Assembly: GCF_900099825.1 (NCBI RefSeq)
Contig: NZ_LT629693.1
Coordinates: 1,550,001-1,614,000 of the forward strand
Reading direction: 5' to 3'
Length of the DNA stretch: 64,000 nucleotides
DNA from: Bradyrhizobium ottawaense
Lineage (GTDB): Bacteria; Pseudomonadota; Alphaproteobacteria; Rhizobiales; Xanthobacteraceae
Numbering within the stretch: position 1 is the stretch's first letter; the number at the start of each line of letters is the position of its first letter. The notes beneath the pieces were generated by a model. That model saw nothing but the letters and a program-made list of their open reading frames with translations. It did not search any database and was not told the origin of the DNA. This document shows positions 1 to 9,258 of this stretch, piece after piece. Both the position numbers and the translations under genes were made by a program.

Positions 1-338
1 TGATTCGCGCGATCTAGCGCGGTTTTTCGCATCCTGAGGGCTCCAAACCCCTGTTTTTTAGGGGTGATGGGACACATTGTCCCCTTCCAGCCCCGCGATT
101 CCCGGTCATTTCCCGGCCTCAAGATCCATTGCGGCGGGCTTCTGACTCCGATTCCGCGGCAAAAAGCGGCGATGACGCCGCGCGCAATGGCCTGCTTTCA
201 CTGCATGTTTTGGCAACGATTTTCCTCATGCGCGCCTGCATTAGAAAATGACTCGCGTTCCCCTTCCATCGTAACATCGCCTTTAAAGGCCGCCGTCCGA
301 ACGGCGCGCCACCTGATGTCCCCCTTCGGAGAGTTCGC
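1..338. other. Non-coding leader before the first ABC operon
   Basis: I see no convincing gene here; the short open frames have no ribosome binding site and no recognisable content. A small hairpin (47-65, arms ACCCCT/AGGGGT) has its T-run in the loop rather than after the stem, so it is not a normal terminator. The promoter of the downstream binding-protein gene probably lies here. A GGAGAG ribosome binding site sits just before position 339. Confidence 0.5.
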
Positions 339-1955
339 ATGGATTTGACGCGCCTTGAGATCAATCGCCGCACCGCACTGCTGACGTCGGCCGCGATCGC
401 CGCCAACGTGATCAATCCGATGCGTGCCTTTGCGCAGGAAACGCCGAAGAAGGGCGGCGTGTTCAACGTTCACTACGGCGCCGAACAGCGCCAGCTCAAT
501 CCGAGCATCCAGGCTTCCACCGGCGTCTACATCATCGGCGGCAAGATTCAGGAAAACCTGGTCGATCTCGATGCCAACGGCCAGCCGGTCGGCGTGCTCG
601 CGGAGAGCTGGGAAGCAACCCCCGACGGCAAGACCGTGACCTTCCATTTGCGCAAGGGCGTCACCTGGCACGACGGCAAGCCGTTCACCTCTGCCGATGT
701 CGAGTTCACCGCCATGAACATGTGGAAGAAGATCCTCAATTACGGCTCGACGCTGCAACTGTTCCTGACCGCGGTCGAAACGCCGGATCCGCAGACCGCG
801 ATCTTCAAATACGAGCGGCCGATGCCGCTGAACCTGTTGCTGCGCGCGCTACCCGACCTCGGCTACATCTCGGCCAAGCACCTCTATGAAAGCGGCGACA
901 TCCGGCAGAACCCGACCAACCTCGCGCCTGTCGGCACCGGGCCGTTCAAGTTCGTCAAATACGAGCGCGGCCAATACATCATCGCCGACCGCAACGTCGA
1001 CTACTGGCGGCCCAACGCGCCCTATCTCGACCGCATCGTCTGGCGCGTCATCACCGATCGCGCCGCCGCTGCCGCCCAGATGGAAGCCGGCGAACTGCAC
1101 TACAGCCCGTTCTCGGGCCTCACCATCTCGGACATGGCCCGCCTCGGCAAGGACAAGCGCTTCATCGTCTCGACCAAGGGCAATGAAGGCAACGCGCGCA
1201 CCAACACCATCGAGTTCAACTTCCGCCGCAAGGAATTGTCCGACATCAAGGTGCGCCGCGCCATCGCGCACGCGATCAACGTGCCGTTCTTCATCGACAA
1301 CTTCCTCGGCGATTTCGCCAAGCTCGGCACCGGGCCGATCCCCTCGACCTCGACCGATTTCTATCCAGGCAGCAGCACGCCGCAATACCCTTACGACAAG
1401 GCCAAGGCGGCGGCGCTGCTCGACGAGGCCGGCTTCAAGGCCGGCACCGGCGGCACGCGGTTTTCGCTAAAGCTGCTTCCGGCGCCGTGGGGCGAGGACA
1501 TCTCGCTGTGGTCGACCTTCATCCAGCAGTCGCTGGGCGAGATCGGCATCCCCGTCGAGATCGTGCGCAACGACGGCGGCGGCTTCCTCAAGCAGGTCTA
1601 TGACGACCACGCCTTCGACCTCGCCACCGGCTGGCACCAGTACCGCAACGATCCCGCGGTCTCGACCACGGTCTGGTACCGCTCGGGCCAGCCCAAGGGC
1701 GCGCCCTGGACCAACCAGTGGGGCTGGGAGGACAAGACCGTCGACAAGACCATCGATGACGCCGCCACCGAGGTCGATCCGGCCAAGCGCAAGGCGCTGT
1801 ATGCCGAGTTCGTCAAGGAGGTGAATACGGAGCTGCCGGTCTGGATGCCGATCGAGCAGATTTTCGTCACCGTGATCTCGGCCAAGGCCCGCAACCATTC
1901 CAACACCCCGCGCTGGGGCTCGGCGAGCTGGCACGATCTTTGGCTTTCCGCCTGA
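339..1955 (+). CDS. ABC transporter substrate-binding protein, peptide/opine type (SBP_bac_5)
   Basis: This 538-residue periplasmic binding protein belongs to the DppA/OppA family and captures a peptide, opine or similar solute for the permeases encoded downstream. The N-terminus carries twin arginines (Arg10-Arg11, NRRTALL) before a hydrophobic stretch that ends near residue 32 at AFA-QE, so Tat export is likely. The body has typical family blocks such as a GGVFNVHYG start, WEATPDGKTVTFHLRKGVTWHDGKPF and VGTGPFKF. GGAGAG lies just before the ATG. A 229-bp repeat-rich gap separates it from the first permease, which may allow more binding protein than permease to be made. The substrate cannot be read from the sequence. 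Confidence 0.9.
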   Translation: MDLTRLEINRRTALLTSAAIAANVINPMRAFAQETPKKGGVFNVHYGAEQRQLNPSIQASTGVYIIGGKIQENLVDLDANGQPVGVLAESWEATPDGKTVTFHLRKGVTWHDGKPFTSADVEFTAMNMWKKILNYGSTLQLFLTAVETPDPQTAIFKYERPMPLNLLLRALPDLGYISAKHLYESGDIRQNPTNLAPVGTGPFKFVKYERGQYIIADRNVDYWRPNAPYLDRIVWRVITDRAAAAAQMEAGELHYSPFSGLTISDMARLGKDKRFIVSTKGNEGNARTNTIEFNFRRKELSDIKVRRAIAHAINVPFFIDNFLGDFAKLGTGPIPSTSTDFYPGSSTPQYPYDKAKAAALLDEAGFKAGTGGTRFSLKLLPAPWGEDISLWSTFIQQSLGEIGIPVEIVRNDGGGFLKQVYDDHAFDLATGWHQYRNDPAVSTTVWYRSGQPKGAPWTNQWGWEDKTVDKTIDDAATEVDPAKRKALYAEFVKEVNTELPVWMPIEQIFVTVISAKARNHSNTPRWGSASWHDLWLSA

Positions 1956-2184
1956 GGCGGCGCGGTCCCCTCTCCCTCGCCCCGCGCTTGCGGGGTCGAG
2001 ACGAGCGCAGCTCGCTCTTAGAGGGTTGGGGTGAGGGGCTCTTTCTGCAAATGAGGTGACTGCGGTTAGACCGATACCCCCTCACCCGGATTGCATCTGC
2101 GATGCAATCCGACCTCTCCCCGCAAGCGGGGCGAGGTGACAGCGCACCAGTGTCTAATTACTTCGAAGACGTTATAGATAAGAC
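1956..2184. repeat. Intergenic hairpin repeat inside the ABC operon
   Basis: This gap between the binding protein and the first permease is a string of inverted repeats: CCCCGC/GCGGGG at 1980-1995, GGATTGCAT/ATGCAATCC at 2088-2110 (perfect 9-bp arms), and an 11-bp stem at 2113-2136. The outer stems read CCTCGCCCCGC and CCTCTCCCCGC, and the GGTGAGGGG and CCCCTCACCC stretches are complementary. It resembles the common REP-like intergenic elements of Bradyrhizobium. In an mRNA it would fold strongly and could stabilise the upstream message or reduce read-through. Confidence 0.7.
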
Positions 2185-3162
2185 ATGCGTATCCTTGGCC
2201 TCGCGGGGCGGCGTCTGGCCGCCTCGATCCCGACCTTGTTCCTGATCCTGATCGGCGTGTTCCTGCTGCTGCAGTTCGCGCCGGGCGACACCGTCGACGC
2301 GATGATGGCGCAAATGGGTGGCGGCGATGCCGCGACCGCGCGCGAGTTGCGCAAGTTCTACGGGCTCGACCTTTCGATACCCGTCCAGCTCGGCAATTAC
2401 CTCTGGCGCCTGGTGCGCCTCGATCTCGGATTCTCCTCGATCTATGGCAAGCCGGTGGCGTCGGTCATCCTGGAGCGGCTGCCGCCGACCATCCTGCTGA
2501 TGACCGCGTCGCTGTCGTTTGCGTTCTTCTTCGGCCTGCTGTTCGGCGTGATCGCCGCCCGCGGCGTCAACCGCTGGCCGGATACGCTGATCTCCACGCT
2601 CGGCCTGATCTTCTACGCGACGCCCTCGTTCTGGTTCGGGCTGATGGCGATCGTGGTGTTCTCGATCTATCTGCAGTGGCTGCCGGCCGGCGGCTTTCAG
2701 GACATCGGCACCGTGCAGACCGGCATCTGGGGCGTCATCGATATCGCCCGCCATCTGGTGCTGCCGACGCTGACGCTCGGCCTGATCTTTCTGGCGATCT
2801 ATCTGCGCATCATGCGGGCCTCGATGCTGGAGGTTCTCAACCTGGATTATGTCCGGACCGCGCGCGCAAAAGGCCTCGACGAGACCCGCGTGGTGACGCG
2901 GCATGTGCTGCGCAACGCCCTGCTGCCGATGGTGACGCTGATCGGGCTGCAGGCCGGGACCATGCTCGGCGGATCGGTCGTGGTCGAAAGTGTGTTCTCG
3001 CTGCCCGGCCTCGGCCGGCTCGCCTATGAATCGGTGGTGCAGCGCGACCTCAACACCCTGCTCGGCATCGTGTTCGTTTCCGCGTTGCTCGTCATCGTCG
3101 TCAACTTCGCGGTCGACCTGGTCTATGCGCGGCTCGACCCGCGCATCGCGGCCGAGGGGTAA
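2185..3162 (+). CDS. ABC transporter permease, DppB type
   Basis: This 325-residue inner-membrane permease of the peptide/nickel (DppB/OppB) family forms half of the translocation channel. The sequence shows an N-terminal membrane helix (residues about 8-28), a long periplasmic loop, then a block of five hydrophobic segments. The cytoplasmic coupling loop (EAA-type) is visible as ARAKGLDETRVVTRHVLRN, followed by ALLPMVTLIG. The family-typical ending VDLVYARLDPRI is present. The gene is followed after 4 bases by the second permease, so they are co-transcribed. The ribosome binding site is weak. Confidence 0.92.
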   Translation: MRILGLAGRRLAASIPTLFLILIGVFLLLQFAPGDTVDAMMAQMGGGDAATARELRKFYGLDLSIPVQLGNYLWRLVRLDLGFSSIYGKPVASVILERLPPTILLMTASLSFAFFFGLLFGVIAARGVNRWPDTLISTLGLIFYATPSFWFGLMAIVVFSIYLQWLPAGGFQDIGTVQTGIWGVIDIARHLVLPTLTLGLIFLAIYLRIMRASMLEVLNLDYVRTARAKGLDETRVVTRHVLRNALLPMVTLIGLQAGTMLGGSVVVESVFSLPGLGRLAYESVVQRDLNTLLGIVFVSALLVIVVNFAVDLVYARLDPRIAAEG

Positions 3163-3166
3163 GGTC

Positions 3167-3997
3167 ATGGACGCGATCAAGCGCTATTTCCGAAGTCCGG
3201 CCGCGGTCGCAGGCCTGTTCCTGCTGCTGGTCGTGATCGCGATGGCTGTCAGCGCCGGCTTTCTCTACCCGCGCGACCCGCTGGCGCTGGCCGGGCGCCC
3301 GCTGATCTGGCCGTTCTCCAATCCACGCTTCCTGCTCGGCACCGACAATTCCGGGCGGGATATCGCGGCGCAAATCTTCTACGGCGCGCGGATCTCGCTC
3401 TTGATCGGCGGCGTCGCCACCGCGATCGCGATCCTGATCGGCATCCTGGTCGGTGCTTTCGCCGGCTATTATGGCGGCTGGGTCGACAACGTGCTGATGC
3501 GCATCACCGAAGCGTTCCAGACGCTGCCGAATTTCGTGCTGCTCTTGGTGCTGGTCGCGGTGTTCGGCTCGACACTCACCACCGTCACCATCGCGGTCGG
3601 CGTGGTGTCGTGGCCTGCGCCCGCACGGCTCACCCGCGCCGAATTCCTGTCGCTGCGCAACCGCGAATTCGTCCAGGCCGGACGGACGCTCGGCATGAAG
3701 GACGTCCAGCTGATCCTCGGTGAAATCCTGCCCAACGCGCTGCCGCCGGTCATCGTCTATGCCAGCGTGGTGATGGCGGTGGCAATCCTGCTGGAAAGCG
3801 CGCTGGCCTTCCTGCGGCTGTCCGATCCCAATGTCGCTTCCTGGGGCAATCTGATCGGGCTCGGCCGCGACGTGCTGCGGGTGCAGTGGTACGTCTCGGC
3901 GATCCCCGGCATCGCGATCCTGGTCACGGTGCTGGCGGTGTCGCTGGTCGGCCAGGGCCTCAACGACGCGCTCAATCCGAGGCTGAAGAGCCGATGA
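3167..3997 (+). CDS. ABC transporter permease, DppC type
   Basis: This 276-residue permease is the partner of the DppB-type protein just upstream. I chose the ATG at 3167, four bases after the previous stop, because the reading frame upstream of it only overlaps the DppB gene and has no family content. The sequence shows an N-terminal helix, the DppC hallmark FLLGTDNSGRDIAAQIFYGARISL, and the coupling loop AGRTLGMKDVQLILGEILPN. The stop overlaps the next start (ATGA, 4 bp), which indicates translational coupling to the ATPase. Confidence 0.92.
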   Translation: MDAIKRYFRSPAAVAGLFLLLVVIAMAVSAGFLYPRDPLALAGRPLIWPFSNPRFLLGTDNSGRDIAAQIFYGARISLLIGGVATAIAILIGILVGAFAGYYGGWVDNVLMRITEAFQTLPNFVLLLVLVAVFGSTLTTVTIAVGVVSWPAPARLTRAEFLSLRNREFVQAGRTLGMKDVQLILGEILPNALPPVIVYASVVMAVAILLESALAFLRLSDPNVASWGNLIGLGRDVLRVQWYVSAIPGIAILVTVLAVSLVGQGLNDALNPRLKSR

Positions 3998-5619
3998 GCG
4001 ACAGCATTCTCTCGATCGAACATCTCGGCGTCTGCCTGCCCAAAGGCGCGGACCGGAGCCACGCGCTGTCGGATGTGTCACTGGCGATCAAGCCCGACGA
4101 AATCCTCTGCGTGGTCGGCGAGTCCGGGTCCGGCAAGTCGATGATGGCAAACGCCATCATGCGGCTGCTCCCCAATGAAGTGACGATCGATGGCGGCCGG
4201 GTGATGTTCGAGGGCAAGGACCTCGCTGCGGCGACCGTGGCCGAGATGCGCCAGGTGCGCGGCGCCGGCATCGCCATGATCTTCCAGGAGCCGATGACCG
4301 CGCTCAATCCGCTCCGCACCATCGGCGACCAGATCGCCGAGATGTTTTCGATTCACACCGAGCTGTCGAAGGCCGAGATCTCGGAGAAGGTGCAGGCCCT
4401 GCTCGCCGACGTCCACATTCCCGATCCGATCGTAGCGGCAAAAGCCTATCCGCACGAACTGTCGGGCGGCCAGCGTCAGCGCGCCATGATCGCGATGGCG
4501 CTGGCACTCGACCCAAGGCTCTTGATCGCCGACGAGCCGACCACGGCGCTCGACGTCACGACGCAGGCACAGATATTGAAACTGATCCGCGAGCTGCAGC
4601 AGCGCCGCAAGGCCGCGGTCCTGTTCATCACCCACGATTTCGGCGTCGTCGCCGAGATCGCCGACCGCGTCGTGGTGATGCAGCACGGCGTCATCGTCGA
4701 ACAGGGCGCCGCCACCGACGTGCTCAACAACCCGCAGCACGCCTACACCAGGCAGCTCATCGCCGCCGTGCCGCCGCTCAAGGCGCCGCCGCCGCGCGCG
4801 ATTTCGGGCGACAATATCCTCACCATCTCAGGCGTGTCGAAGACCTATCGCACCGGCGGCTTTCTCGGGCGCGGCGCGCGCGTAACGCCGGCGGTGAAGG
4901 ACGTGACGCTCCATCTACCCAGGGGCGCGACGCTCGGAATTGTCGGTGAATCCGGCTCGGGCAAGTCGACCCTGGCGCGCTGCCTGGTGCGGCTGATCGA
5001 TCCGGACGCAGGCTCAATCCTGCTCGAGGGCAAGGACTGGGCGAAACTGTCGCGCGAGGAAGTACGTCGCGAGACGCGGCACATCCAGATGGTGTTTCAG
5101 GATCCGTTCGCCTCGCTCAATCCGCGCCGCAAGGCCGCCGAACTGGTGGCGCAGGGTCCGATCGTGCACGGCACGCCGCGCGCCAAGGCCATCGCCGACG
5201 CCCGGGAATTGTTCGCGCTGGTCGGGCTCGATCCTTCCGCCGGCGACCGATTCCCGCACGAATTCTCCGGCGGCCAACGCCAGCGCATTGGGCTGGCGCG
5301 CGCACTCGCGCTGAAGCCCGACGTGCTGGTCGCCGACGAGCCGGTCTCCGCGCTGGATGTTTCCGTGCAGGCGCAGGTGCTGAAACTACTCGCGGACCTG
5401 CGTCAGCGGCTCGGGCTATCGATCGTCTTCATCACCCATGATCTGCGCGTGGCCGCGCAAATCTGCGACCTCGTCGCGGTCATGAAGGACGGCGCCGTGG
5501 TCGAGCAAGGGCTGGCCGGCGAGGTGTTCGGCAACCCGCAACATCCGTATACGCAGGCGTTGCTGGCTTCGATTCCCGGCGGCGACTTTACCCGCAAGCG
5601 CGATGCGGCCATTGTGTAA
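3994..5619 (+). CDS. ABC transporter ATP-binding protein, fused DppD-DppF type
   Basis: This 541-residue protein has two complete ATPase domains in one chain and would power the two permeases upstream. Walker A motifs (GESGSGKS) lie at about residues 42-49 and 318-325. Signature motifs (SGGQRQR) lie near residues 156 and 423, and Walker B ends (LLIADEPTTALDV and VLVADEPVSALDV) follow each. The conserved C-terminal oligopeptide-type extension (HPYTQALLASIP) is present after the second domain, and a similar one (HAYTRQLIAAVPPL) after the first. The start at 3994 overlaps the permease stop by 4 bp. In E. coli these are two proteins (DppD and DppF); fused forms are common in rhizobia. Confidence 0.93.
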   Translation: MSDSILSIEHLGVCLPKGADRSHALSDVSLAIKPDEILCVVGESGSGKSMMANAIMRLLPNEVTIDGGRVMFEGKDLAAATVAEMRQVRGAGIAMIFQEPMTALNPLRTIGDQIAEMFSIHTELSKAEISEKVQALLADVHIPDPIVAAKAYPHELSGGQRQRAMIAMALALDPRLLIADEPTTALDVTTQAQILKLIRELQQRRKAAVLFITHDFGVVAEIADRVVVMQHGVIVEQGAATDVLNNPQHAYTRQLIAAVPPLKAPPPRAISGDNILTISGVSKTYRTGGFLGRGARVTPAVKDVTLHLPRGATLGIVGESGSGKSTLARCLVRLIDPDAGSILLEGKDWAKLSREEVRRETRHIQMVFQDPFASLNPRRKAAELVAQGPIVHGTPRAKAIADARELFALVGLDPSAGDRFPHEFSGGQRQRIGLARALALKPDVLVADEPVSALDVSVQAQVLKLLADLRQRLGLSIVFITHDLRVAAQICDLVAVMKDGAVVEQGLAGEVFGNPQHPYTQALLASIPGGDFTRKRDAAIV

Positions 5620-5680
5620 CAGGCGATTTCGCGCGAAACAGAGTCCCGTGGATTCCGATAATCGCCAAGACGGCGCGTCG

Positions 5681-6775
5681 ATGAAACGGATGCTCAGGAT
5701 CGCCAAAGTCAGCTTGCTTGCAGTTGCCGTGCTGGCGGTTCTTGCGATTGGGTGCGGACTGGGCTTTCGCGCTTATCGCCAGCAACTCGGCGCGCGTGCC
5801 CTCGCGATTCAATCCCCGAACGGCGTCGAGGAGGGAATGTACGTCAAAATCGGCGGCATCGATCAATGGATTCAGATTCGCGGCGAAGATCGCAGCAATC
5901 CGGTCATCCTCTTTGTCCACGGCGGCCCCGGTGGTTCGACGCTTCCGATGTCGTCGGGCTGGCAGCCATGGGCGAAGTATTTCACCGTCGTTCAATGGGA
6001 CCAGCGGGGCGCCGGGCGTACGTTTCGCATGACCGGCGAATCCGTTGCGGCGACCATGACCTTGGCGCAGATGACGCAGGACGGCGTCGAAGTGGCCGAA
6101 TTTCTTCGAGCCTATCTTCATAAGGACAGGATTGTCCTGATCGGACATTCGTGGGGCTCGTTTCTCGGCATTCATATCGTCAAACAGCGCCCGGACCTGT
6201 TTCATGCCTATGTCGGCACCGGACAAGTCGTTGGCAGGCAAACCTTCGAAAAGCAGTTCGACCTCGTCGTCGCCCGTCTGAAGGGATTGGCGCAAGCTGC
6301 AGACAACAAACAGGCGTTGACCGAACTCGCGGCGATTTCCGTCGCCCCCGGGGTCAGCATGACCAAGCCTGACATCGTGGAGAAATGGGCGAAAGCGCTG
6401 TCACTACCGCCGATCGAGGCGTTCCAGCCCGTCGGCCCGATCCCGCCGGCGTTCATGCCGGATTTTTCACTGCTCGATTGGTACTATTGGCAAAGAGGCC
6501 TCTCATTTTCGGCGACCCATCTACGCGGAAGGAACGGACCCATGGTTCACAGCGATCTGTGGTCTCTAGGCACTGACTTTTCCATTCCGGTGTTCTTTTT
6601 CGAGGGCACCGAGGACATCGTTACGCCGATCGAACCGGCTTACGCATATTTCGAACAGATCAAGGCGCCCCGGAAGGAATTCGTGAAGTTCGAGGGCGGC
6701 GAGCATTTTATTCCGTTCGATCGTCCCGATGAATTTCTTGCACAATTGATAGCGCACGTTCGATCCGCATTTTGA
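5681..6775 (+). CDS. Membrane-anchored alpha/beta hydrolase (proline iminopeptidase-like)
   Basis: This 364-residue alpha/beta hydrolase has an N-terminal hydrophobic helix (residues about 6-26), so it is probably exported or anchored with the enzyme domain outside the cytoplasm. The oxyanion motif HGGPGGS begins at His80, the nucleophile elbow GHSWGS places Ser157, Asp312 lies in EGTEDIV and the catalytic His is likely His342 in GGEHF. HGGPGG and GHSWG are typical of the proline iminopeptidase group, but the substrate is unknown. A GTG at 5648 in the same frame is an alternative start. A perfect 12-bp palindrome (TTTCGCGCGAAA, 5627-5638) lies upstream. The gene ends 22 bp from a convergent oxidoreductase gene. 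Confidence 0.8.
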   Translation: MKRMLRIAKVSLLAVAVLAVLAIGCGLGFRAYRQQLGARALAIQSPNGVEEGMYVKIGGIDQWIQIRGEDRSNPVILFVHGGPGGSTLPMSSGWQPWAKYFTVVQWDQRGAGRTFRMTGESVAATMTLAQMTQDGVEVAEFLRAYLHKDRIVLIGHSWGSFLGIHIVKQRPDLFHAYVGTGQVVGRQTFEKQFDLVVARLKGLAQAADNKQALTELAAISVAPGVSMTKPDIVEKWAKALSLPPIEAFQPVGPIPPAFMPDFSLLDWYYWQRGLSFSATHLRGRNGPMVHSDLWSLGTDFSIPVFFFEGTEDIVTPIEPAYAYFEQIKAPRKEFVKFEGGEHFIPFDRPDEFLAQLIAHVRSAF

Positions 6776-6796
6776 ATCAATCGAGCTGCGGGTTCG

Positions 6797-8158
6797 TCAG
6801 CGGCGCGAGGCCAGGAAATGCTCCGCCCATTTTAGCAATTCGAAGTTATCGCCCTTGAGCAATTCCTGCGCGTCGCGGCGCCGGTAGAGCAGCAGCATCC
6901 ACGGTGCGATCTTGCGCAATAATCCGTGCGCCATGTACGTCACCGGCTCCGTGAACGGGAGTGCCAGTTCGCTTTCCGGCACGCCCTGGACCGCCCTCGA
7001 CAATGCGCGGCCGAGCGGGATCGTCAGCGCAACGGCGCGGCCGTTGCAGCCGGTCCAGCCATAGGCGTTCGGCCCCAGCCGGTGGATGCGCGGCAAAAAA
7101 TCCGCCGTCATGCCGACATAGCCATTCCAGACATAGTCGAAAGAAACGTCACCGATTTGCGGCCACAGCCGCTGCAACCGCTCCGTCACCCGCGCCTTCA
7201 TCCGCTCCACCTTGTTGCCGGGACCGAGCACGGCGCCGCCGGTGATCAGCCGGTTACGCGCATCGTAGCGTGCAAAATAGAGTTCGCCATGGGTGTCCGA
7301 CATCGCCTGCCGGCCGGGAATGATGGTCTTGCGGACGTTATCCGACAGCGGCTGCGTCGACATCTGCCAGGACAGCACCGGCATTACTTCGGTGGCGATT
7401 TCAGGCACCAGCGATTTGGAGAACTCGCCGCTATAGGCATTGGTTGCCATGACCAGCGCACGGCCTGAAATCTCGCCCTTCTCCGTCTTCACGATCCATT
7501 TGTCGTTGCGGCGTTCGAAGCTGATCGCGGGCGAGCGCGCGTAAATGCGCGCGCCGAGGCCAAGCGCGGCGTGCGCCAGCCCACGGGCCAGCGCCAGCGG
7601 ATTGACGTGGCCGCCGGTCTTGTTCCAGAAGCCGCCGTACCACGCATTCGAACCGGTCATATCGCTGACCTGGTCGCGCGACAGCAGTTCGACCGGCGCA
7701 CCGAACTTCGACCACTGTTTTACGCGACGTTCGGCGATCTTGATGCGGCCGGGCGAATGCACCGGCTGCACCCAGCCGGCCTGCTCCTGCTCGGCTTCGA
7801 TCTTGTACTTTTGCACGACGTCGAACAGCGCCGAGGCGCTGTCGCGCAGCATTGCGACGAAGCGTTCGCCGGCCGCGCCGTGTTTTGCGATGATATCCTC
7901 AGGATCGGGCCGCGACAGTGTCGGAATCACCTGGCCGTTGTTGCGCCCCGAGGCGCCCCATCCCGGCTCCGCCGCTTCGACGACAGCGACATCGACACCC
8001 GCCTCGCGCAAATGCAGCGCGGTGGAGAGGCCGGTAAAGCCGGCGCCAATCACGATAACGTCGGCCCGTTCGGTGCCGATCAATTCCGGAAGATCGGGCC
8101 CCGGCGGCGTCACGGCGGCCCACAGCGAACTGGGCCAGCGGACGTTGGTCGTAACCAT
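6797..8158 (-). CDS. FAD-dependent amine/amino-acid oxidoreductase (DAO family, PuuB-like)
   Basis: This 453-residue flavoprotein of the DAO family oxidises an amine or amino acid at the expense of FAD. The dinucleotide-binding motif GAGFTG is at residues 38-43, and GWGASGRNNGQV follows, a block typical of gamma-glutamylputrescine oxidoreductase (PuuB) and its relatives. The C-terminal FAD block with WTGCNGRAVALTIPLG is also present. It is divergent from the VOC gene at 8233, with 74 bp between, so the two may share control. No other putrescine-pathway gene is in the window, so the amine substrate is open. Confidence 0.82.
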   Translation of the reverse strand: MVTTNVRWPSSLWAAVTPPGPDLPELIGTERADVIVIGAGFTGLSTALHLREAGVDVAVVEAAEPGWGASGRNNGQVIPTLSRPDPEDIIAKHGAAGERFVAMLRDSASALFDVVQKYKIEAEQEQAGWVQPVHSPGRIKIAERRVKQWSKFGAPVELLSRDQVSDMTGSNAWYGGFWNKTGGHVNPLALARGLAHAALGLGARIYARSPAISFERRNDKWIVKTEKGEISGRALVMATNAYSGEFSKSLVPEIATEVMPVLSWQMSTQPLSDNVRKTIIPGRQAMSDTHGELYFARYDARNRLITGGAVLGPGNKVERMKARVTERLQRLWPQIGDVSFDYVWNGYVGMTADFLPRIHRLGPNAYGWTGCNGRAVALTIPLGRALSRAVQGVPESELALPFTEPVTYMAHGLLRKIAPWMLLLYRRRDAQELLKGDNFELLKWAEHFLASRR

Positions 8159-8232
8159 CGTGATCCTTTCTTGCAGACGACTGATCGTTCTGCTTAGTTT
8201 AATCAGCTAATTCATCCTGAGGAAATAACAGA

Positions 8233-9087
8233 GTGGCACTCAAGAACGTCATCGGTATCGATCACGCCGTCATCATGGTGAAAGACCTCGACCAGGCTGC
8301 CGCCAACTACAAGCGGCTCGGCTTTACCGTGTCGCCGCGCGGCACCCACAGCGCGCATATGGGATCGGGCAATTACACCATCATGTTCGACCCTGACTAT
8401 ATGGAATTGCTCGGCGTGCTCACCCCGACAGAACATAATGCTCCGGCGCGCGCCTATCTCGACACGCGCGGCGAAGGCATCGAGCGCGTCGCCTTCACCG
8501 CCGTGGATTCGGCTGAAGGCGCCGAGGAAATCCGCGCGCGCGGCTATCCGCCGGTTGGACCGACCGATTTCGAGCGGCCGGTGACGATGCCCAACGGCAC
8601 CATATCGGCGGCCAAGTTCCGGACTTTTGAATGGCCGAGGGCGGAAACGCCGGGCGGCATTCGCATCTTCGCCTGCCAGCACAAGACCCGCGAGACGGTG
8701 TGGATTCCCGAACTGATGCAGCATGCCAATGGCGCGAAGCGCCTGAAGCAGGTGGTCATCGTGTCGCCGGAGCCGGCCAAGGACGCCGCGCATCTGTCAA
8801 AGATGACCGATCGCGACGTGCGCAACGAGGCGGATGGTGCGGTCGCGGTGCCCTCGGGCGGTGATCGCGCCGACTTCGTGTTCCTGACCCGGGATCAACT
8901 CGGCAAGCGCTATCCCGGCGTGTCACTGGCCGGCCTGCCCGAACGCGGCGGCGCGGGTCTCGTGATCGCGGCCGATGTTGCCGCGGCCGAGAAGGCGCTG
9001 GGTACGACCGGCGTACACAGCGCAGGCGGCATTGTCGTGCCGCCGGCCGCCGGCAACGGCACCCTGCTCGCCTTCGTCAAGGCGTAG
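8233..9087 (+). CDS. VOC superfamily protein (glyoxalase-like)
   Basis: This 284-residue vicinal-oxygen-chelate protein has an N-terminal domain beginning IDHAVIMVKD, with likely metal ligands His11 and Glu58 (YMELLGV). It has a weaker second half, so it probably forms a paired beta-alpha-beta fold of dioxygenase, lyase or isomerase type. The start is GTG at 8233, supported by TGAGGA at 8218-8223. It resembles the glyoxalase-like domain family often found beside transporter genes. It is followed after about 170 bp by a sugar-type binding protein and could act on that transporter's substrate. Its reaction is not known. Confidence 0.75.
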   Translation: MALKNVIGIDHAVIMVKDLDQAAANYKRLGFTVSPRGTHSAHMGSGNYTIMFDPDYMELLGVLTPTEHNAPARAYLDTRGEGIERVAFTAVDSAEGAEEIRARGYPPVGPTDFERPVTMPNGTISAAKFRTFEWPRAETPGGIRIFACQHKTRETVWIPELMQHANGAKRLKQVVIVSPEPAKDAAHLSKMTDRDVRNEADGAVAVPSGGDRADFVFLTRDQLGKRYPGVSLAGLPERGGAGLVIAADVAAAEKALGTTGVHSAGGIVVPPAAGNGTLLAFVKA

Positions 9088-9258
9088 GCGTTCCACTTTT
9101 ATTGCAGCATCCGTTGCCGCTGGACATCGGCGACCGCGCGATGCGCGGCCGCCGGAAAAATTGTGCTTGCACCAATATACCGCACAATAGGGCTATGCAG
9201 ACCGTTCGCGGACGCTAGAATTCGCGCAAAACAAGCCGACCCCAGGGAGAGAACAACA

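Noticed and set aside
47..65. Hairpin with T-run near the window start
   Set aside because: The Ts are in the loop and the stem is only six pairs, so it is not a terminator.
210..226. TTGGCAACG-N3-TTCC before the first ABC operon
   Set aside because: Spacing is right but the invariant GC of the -12 element is CC; the operon has no link to the nitrogen island.
64..348. 94-codon open frame on the plus strand
   Set aside because: It overlaps the real binding-protein start, has no good ribosome binding site and has no recognisable content.
849..1385. Long open frames antisense to real genes (this one and many others across the window)
   Set aside because: High GC content opens the antisense frame; residues are Arg/Asp/Gly-rich with no family pattern, while the sense gene is well supported.
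9163..9258. Upstream extension of the sugar binding protein
   Set aside because: The ATG at 9259 has a strong ribosome binding site and a Tat-type signal directly after it; the extra residues would precede the signal peptide.
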